DNA of 6,862 bases, taken from assembly GCA_903789505.1 (NCBI GenBank), contig CAIFEU010000002.1:1-6862 (forward strand), written 5' to 3'. Positions within the stretch are counted from its first letter, which is position 1, and the number at the start of each line of letters is the position of its first letter. This stretch comes from an uncultured Coriobacteriales bacterium (GTDB lineage: Bacteria; Actinomycetota; Coriobacteriia; Coriobacteriales; UMGS124). The notes under the pieces are model-generated. The model did not search any database and was not told where the DNA came from. It was given only the letters and a program-made list of their open reading frames with translations. The position numbers and the translations under genes are program-made. Below, piece after piece: positions 5,418-6,862 of this stretch.

Positions 5418-5461
5418 GGGGCAGGCGCGACCTGCGGCTCGGCCGCGGCCCCACCTGCCCC
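5418..5461 (-). other. Structured element in the NSS transporter leader
   Basis: GGGGCAGG at 5418-5425 pairs perfectly with CCTGCCCC at 5454-5461. The enclosed 28 nt contain a second hairpin, GCGGC at 5434-5438 with GCCGC at 5442-5446 around TCG. It lies between the predicted promoter and the ribosome binding site. It ends about 20 nt before the GGAG, and no terminator U-run follows. It matches no riboswitch class I can recognise by eye, including glycine. A leader control element or plain RNA structure are both possible. Confidence 0.4.
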
Positions 5462-5493
5462 AGTGCTACAGCAATGTGAACATGCTAGAAGCA

Positions 5494-5523
5494 ATTCTTT
5501 TCAGATGTGTTTCAGTTTGTTAA
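5494..5523 (-). promoter_or_regulatory. Candidate sigma70-type promoter of the NSS transporter
   Basis: On the minus strand TTAACA (5523-5518, five of six matches to TTGACA) is followed after 18 nt by AAGAAT (5499-5494, four of six matches to TATAAT). It lies in a clearly AT-enriched stretch, about 5470-5535, in an otherwise GC-rich region. Transcription would start near 5487 and give a leader of about 100 nt. Confidence 0.5.
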
Positions 5524-5556
5524 ACCCACACCTTATGGGCGCTCATCTCGCCCCGA

Positions 5557-5595
5557 GGGCGTGCGCCCACGCCGGCGCACGCCCCGGAGCGGGGC
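5557..5595 (-). terminator. Paired GC-rich hairpins after gatB, probable terminator
   Basis: Just past the gatB stop, GCCCCG at 5581-5586 pairs with CGGGGC at 5590-5595. Next, GGGCGTGCGCC at 5557-5567 pairs perfectly with GGCGCACGCCC at 5574-5584 around a 6-nt loop. The two hairpins share 5581-5584 and cannot form fully at once. No U-tract follows on the minus strand, which weakens the intrinsic terminator call, but position and stem strength fit. Confidence 0.5.
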
Positions 5596-5596
5596 G

Positions 5597-6862
5597 CTAT
5601 CCCATCTTCTGCGCCAGCAGCTGGTTGAACAGCTTGGGGTTGCCCTTGCCGCGGCTCGCCTTCATGCACTGGCCCACCAGGTACCCGATGACCTTCCTGT
5701 TGCCGTCGCGGTACTGCGCGACCTGGTCGGGGCAGGAGGCGAGGACCTGGTCGACGATTGGCTCCAGCGCGGACGCGTCGCTCACCTGGCGCATCCCGCG
5801 CTCGTCGACGATGCTCGCCGGGTCCCTGCCGCTGCTCGCCATGAGCTCGAAGACCTCGCGCCCCTGCCGGGAGGTGATCGCGTCGCCGGCGAGCAGCTCC
5901 GCCAGGCTCCGGACCTGCTCGGCCGTGATCTTGGCCTGGGAGATGGTCAGCCCGTTGGCGTTGAGGTAGCCCGCCAGGTCGTTGATCACGACGTTGGCGA
6001 CGACGCGCGCCATCTCGGGGCCGACGCCCTCGACCGCCCGCTCGAAGAACGCGGCGACGTCGGGGTCGCCGGCAAGCTGGGCGGCGTCGGCCCGGCGCAG
6101 CCCGTAGTCTGCGACGTAGCGGTCGCGGCGCGCGTCGGGCAGCTCGGGCAGGCGCGAGCGCACGTCCTCGACGAACTCGTCGGACAGGTCGTAGGGCGCC
6201 AGGTCGGGCTCGGGGAAGAAGCGGTAGTCGTCTGCGGTCTCCTTGGTGCGCATGACCAGCGTGCGCTTCGTCGACGTCTCCCAGTGGCGCGTCTCCTGGG
6301 CGATCGTGCCGCCCTCCTCGAGCACCTCCGCCTGGCGGCGGATCTCGTACTCGAGCCCGTCGTGGAGGCTCTTGAACGAGTTGATGTTCTTGAGCTCGGT
6401 CTTGGTGCCCAGCCGCCGCGTGCCGCGGCGCCTCAGCGACACGTTGCCGTCGCAGCGCATCGAGCCCGACTCCATCGAGCAGTCGGAGATGCCCAGCGTC
6501 AGGAAGATCTGGCGCAGCTTCTCCATGAACAGGCGGGCCTCCTCGGGGCTGCGCAGGTCGGGCTTGGTGACGAGCTCGATCAGGGGCGTCCCCGCGCGGT
6601 TGTAGTCGATCAGCGACGCCTCCGCCCCGTCGATGCGCCCGTCGACGCCGCCGATGTGGACCATCTTGGCGGCATCCTCCTCCATGTGGATGCGCTCGAT
6701 TCCCACGTGGGCGACGTAGCCGCCGTCCGCGTCGAACGACACGCCCTCGTCGTCACGGTAGCGCTCGGCGGCGCCGGCGCCGGAGACCTCCAGGTCGAGC
6801 CAGCCGTTCATGCAGAACGCGACCGGCCCCTGCGTGGTCTGGAAGTTCTTGGCCATGTCGGG
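5597..6862 (-). CDS. gatB: Asp-tRNA(Asn)/Glu-tRNA(Gln) amidotransferase subunit B, C-terminal part
   Basis: GatB is the tRNA-binding and activating subunit of the GatCAB complex, which converts Glu-tRNA(Gln) to Gln-tRNA(Gln), and often Asp-tRNA(Asn) to Asn-tRNA(Asn), using ammonia from GatA. The window contains 421 codons and the stop; family members are usually about 475-500 residues, so the N-terminal portion lies outside. The frame is open to the edge (PDM precedes AKNFQ, matching the family's PDLPKNYQ region), so the ATG at 6856 is internal. Counting from that Met: RIHMEEDAAKMVH at 55-67, DYNRAGTPLIELV at 84-96, MESGSMRCDGNVSL at 128-141, ELKNINSFKSL at 154-164, QETRHW at 187-192 and DDYRFFPEPDLAP at 209-221, all from the catalytic (cradle) domain. 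The last 150 or so residues are the helical and YqeY-like tRNA-binding tail, ending GKGNPKLFNQLL. gatC and gatA are probably upstream, beyond 6862. Confidence 0.97.
   Translation of the reverse strand, partial: PDMAKNFQTTQGPVAFCMNGWLDLEVSGAGAAERYRDDEGVSFDADGGYVAHVGIERIHMEEDAAKMVHIGGVDGRIDGAEASLIDYNRAGTPLIELVTKPDLRSPEEARLFMEKLRQIFLTLGISDCSMESGSMRCDGNVSLRRRGTRRLGTKTELKNINSFKSLHDGLEYEIRRQAEVLEEGGTIAQETRHWETSTKRTLVMRTKETADDYRFFPEPDLAPYDLSDEFVEDVRSRLPELPDARRDRYVADYGLRRADAAQLAGDPDVAAFFERAVEGVGPEMARVVANVVINDLAGYLNANGLTISQAKITAEQVRSLAELLAGDAITSRQGREVFELMASSGRDPASIVDERGMRQVSDASALEPIVDQVLASCPDQVAQYRDGNRKVIGYLVGQCMKASRGKGNPKLFNQLLAQKMG

Noticed and set aside
1..6862. tRNA, rRNA, CRISPR arrays, insertion sequences, attachment sites
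   Set aside because: No cloverleaf with a CCA-adjacent T-loop, no regular spaced repeats, no transposase or integrase reading frame and no terminal inverted repeats were seen.

Overview
The window is a gene-dense, GC-rich bacterial chromosomal segment in which every supported gene lies on the minus strand, so transcription runs from high to low coordinates. High GC, a bacterial GatB, a YrzB/DUF1292-type small protein, an NSS-family transporter and an anaerobic (cobalt-early) cobalamin pathway together suggest an anaerobic high-GC Gram-positive. A member of the Coriobacteriia (Olsenella/Atopobium-like) is my best guess. This is inferred from gene content, not from a marker gene.

Layout in the direction of transcription. 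(1) 6862-5597: the 3' part (421 codons) of gatB, subunit B of the Asp-tRNA(Asn)/Glu-tRNA(Gln) amidotransferase, cut by the window edge and followed by strong GC hairpins. (2) 5596-5388: intergenic region with a readable sigma70-type promoter and a structured leader of about 100 nt. (3) 5387-3933: a complete 11-helix neurotransmitter:sodium symporter (NSS) family transporter, probably for an amino acid. (4) 3932-3566: a 367-nt intergenic region with several inverted repeats, including a 60-nt hairpin that probably ends the transporter transcript, and an AT-enriched patch that probably holds control sites for the next operon. (5) 3565-1: five genes whose ends overlap by 8, 1, 11 and 4 nt: a very acidic DUF1292 protein, cbiF, cbiD, cbiL and the first 184 codons of cbiG, which runs off the window.

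The four cbi genes belong to the anaerobic corrin-ring pathway. CbiL makes cobalt-factor III from cobalt-factor II. CbiF, CbiG and CbiD carry out the consecutive steps cobalt-precorrin-4 to 5A, 5A to 5B, and 5B to 6A. cbiD and cbiG mark the anaerobic rather than the aerobic route. The other pathway genes, including cbiH for the step between CbiL and CbiF, are not in the window and may lie beyond position 1.

I see no clearly new system. The least expected points are the acidic DUF1292 protein at the head of the corrin operon, translationally joined to a cbiF that seems to start at TTG, and the lack of a recognisable cobalamin riboswitch in the hairpin-rich region before it. No RNA genes, mobile elements or CRISPR arrays were seen.
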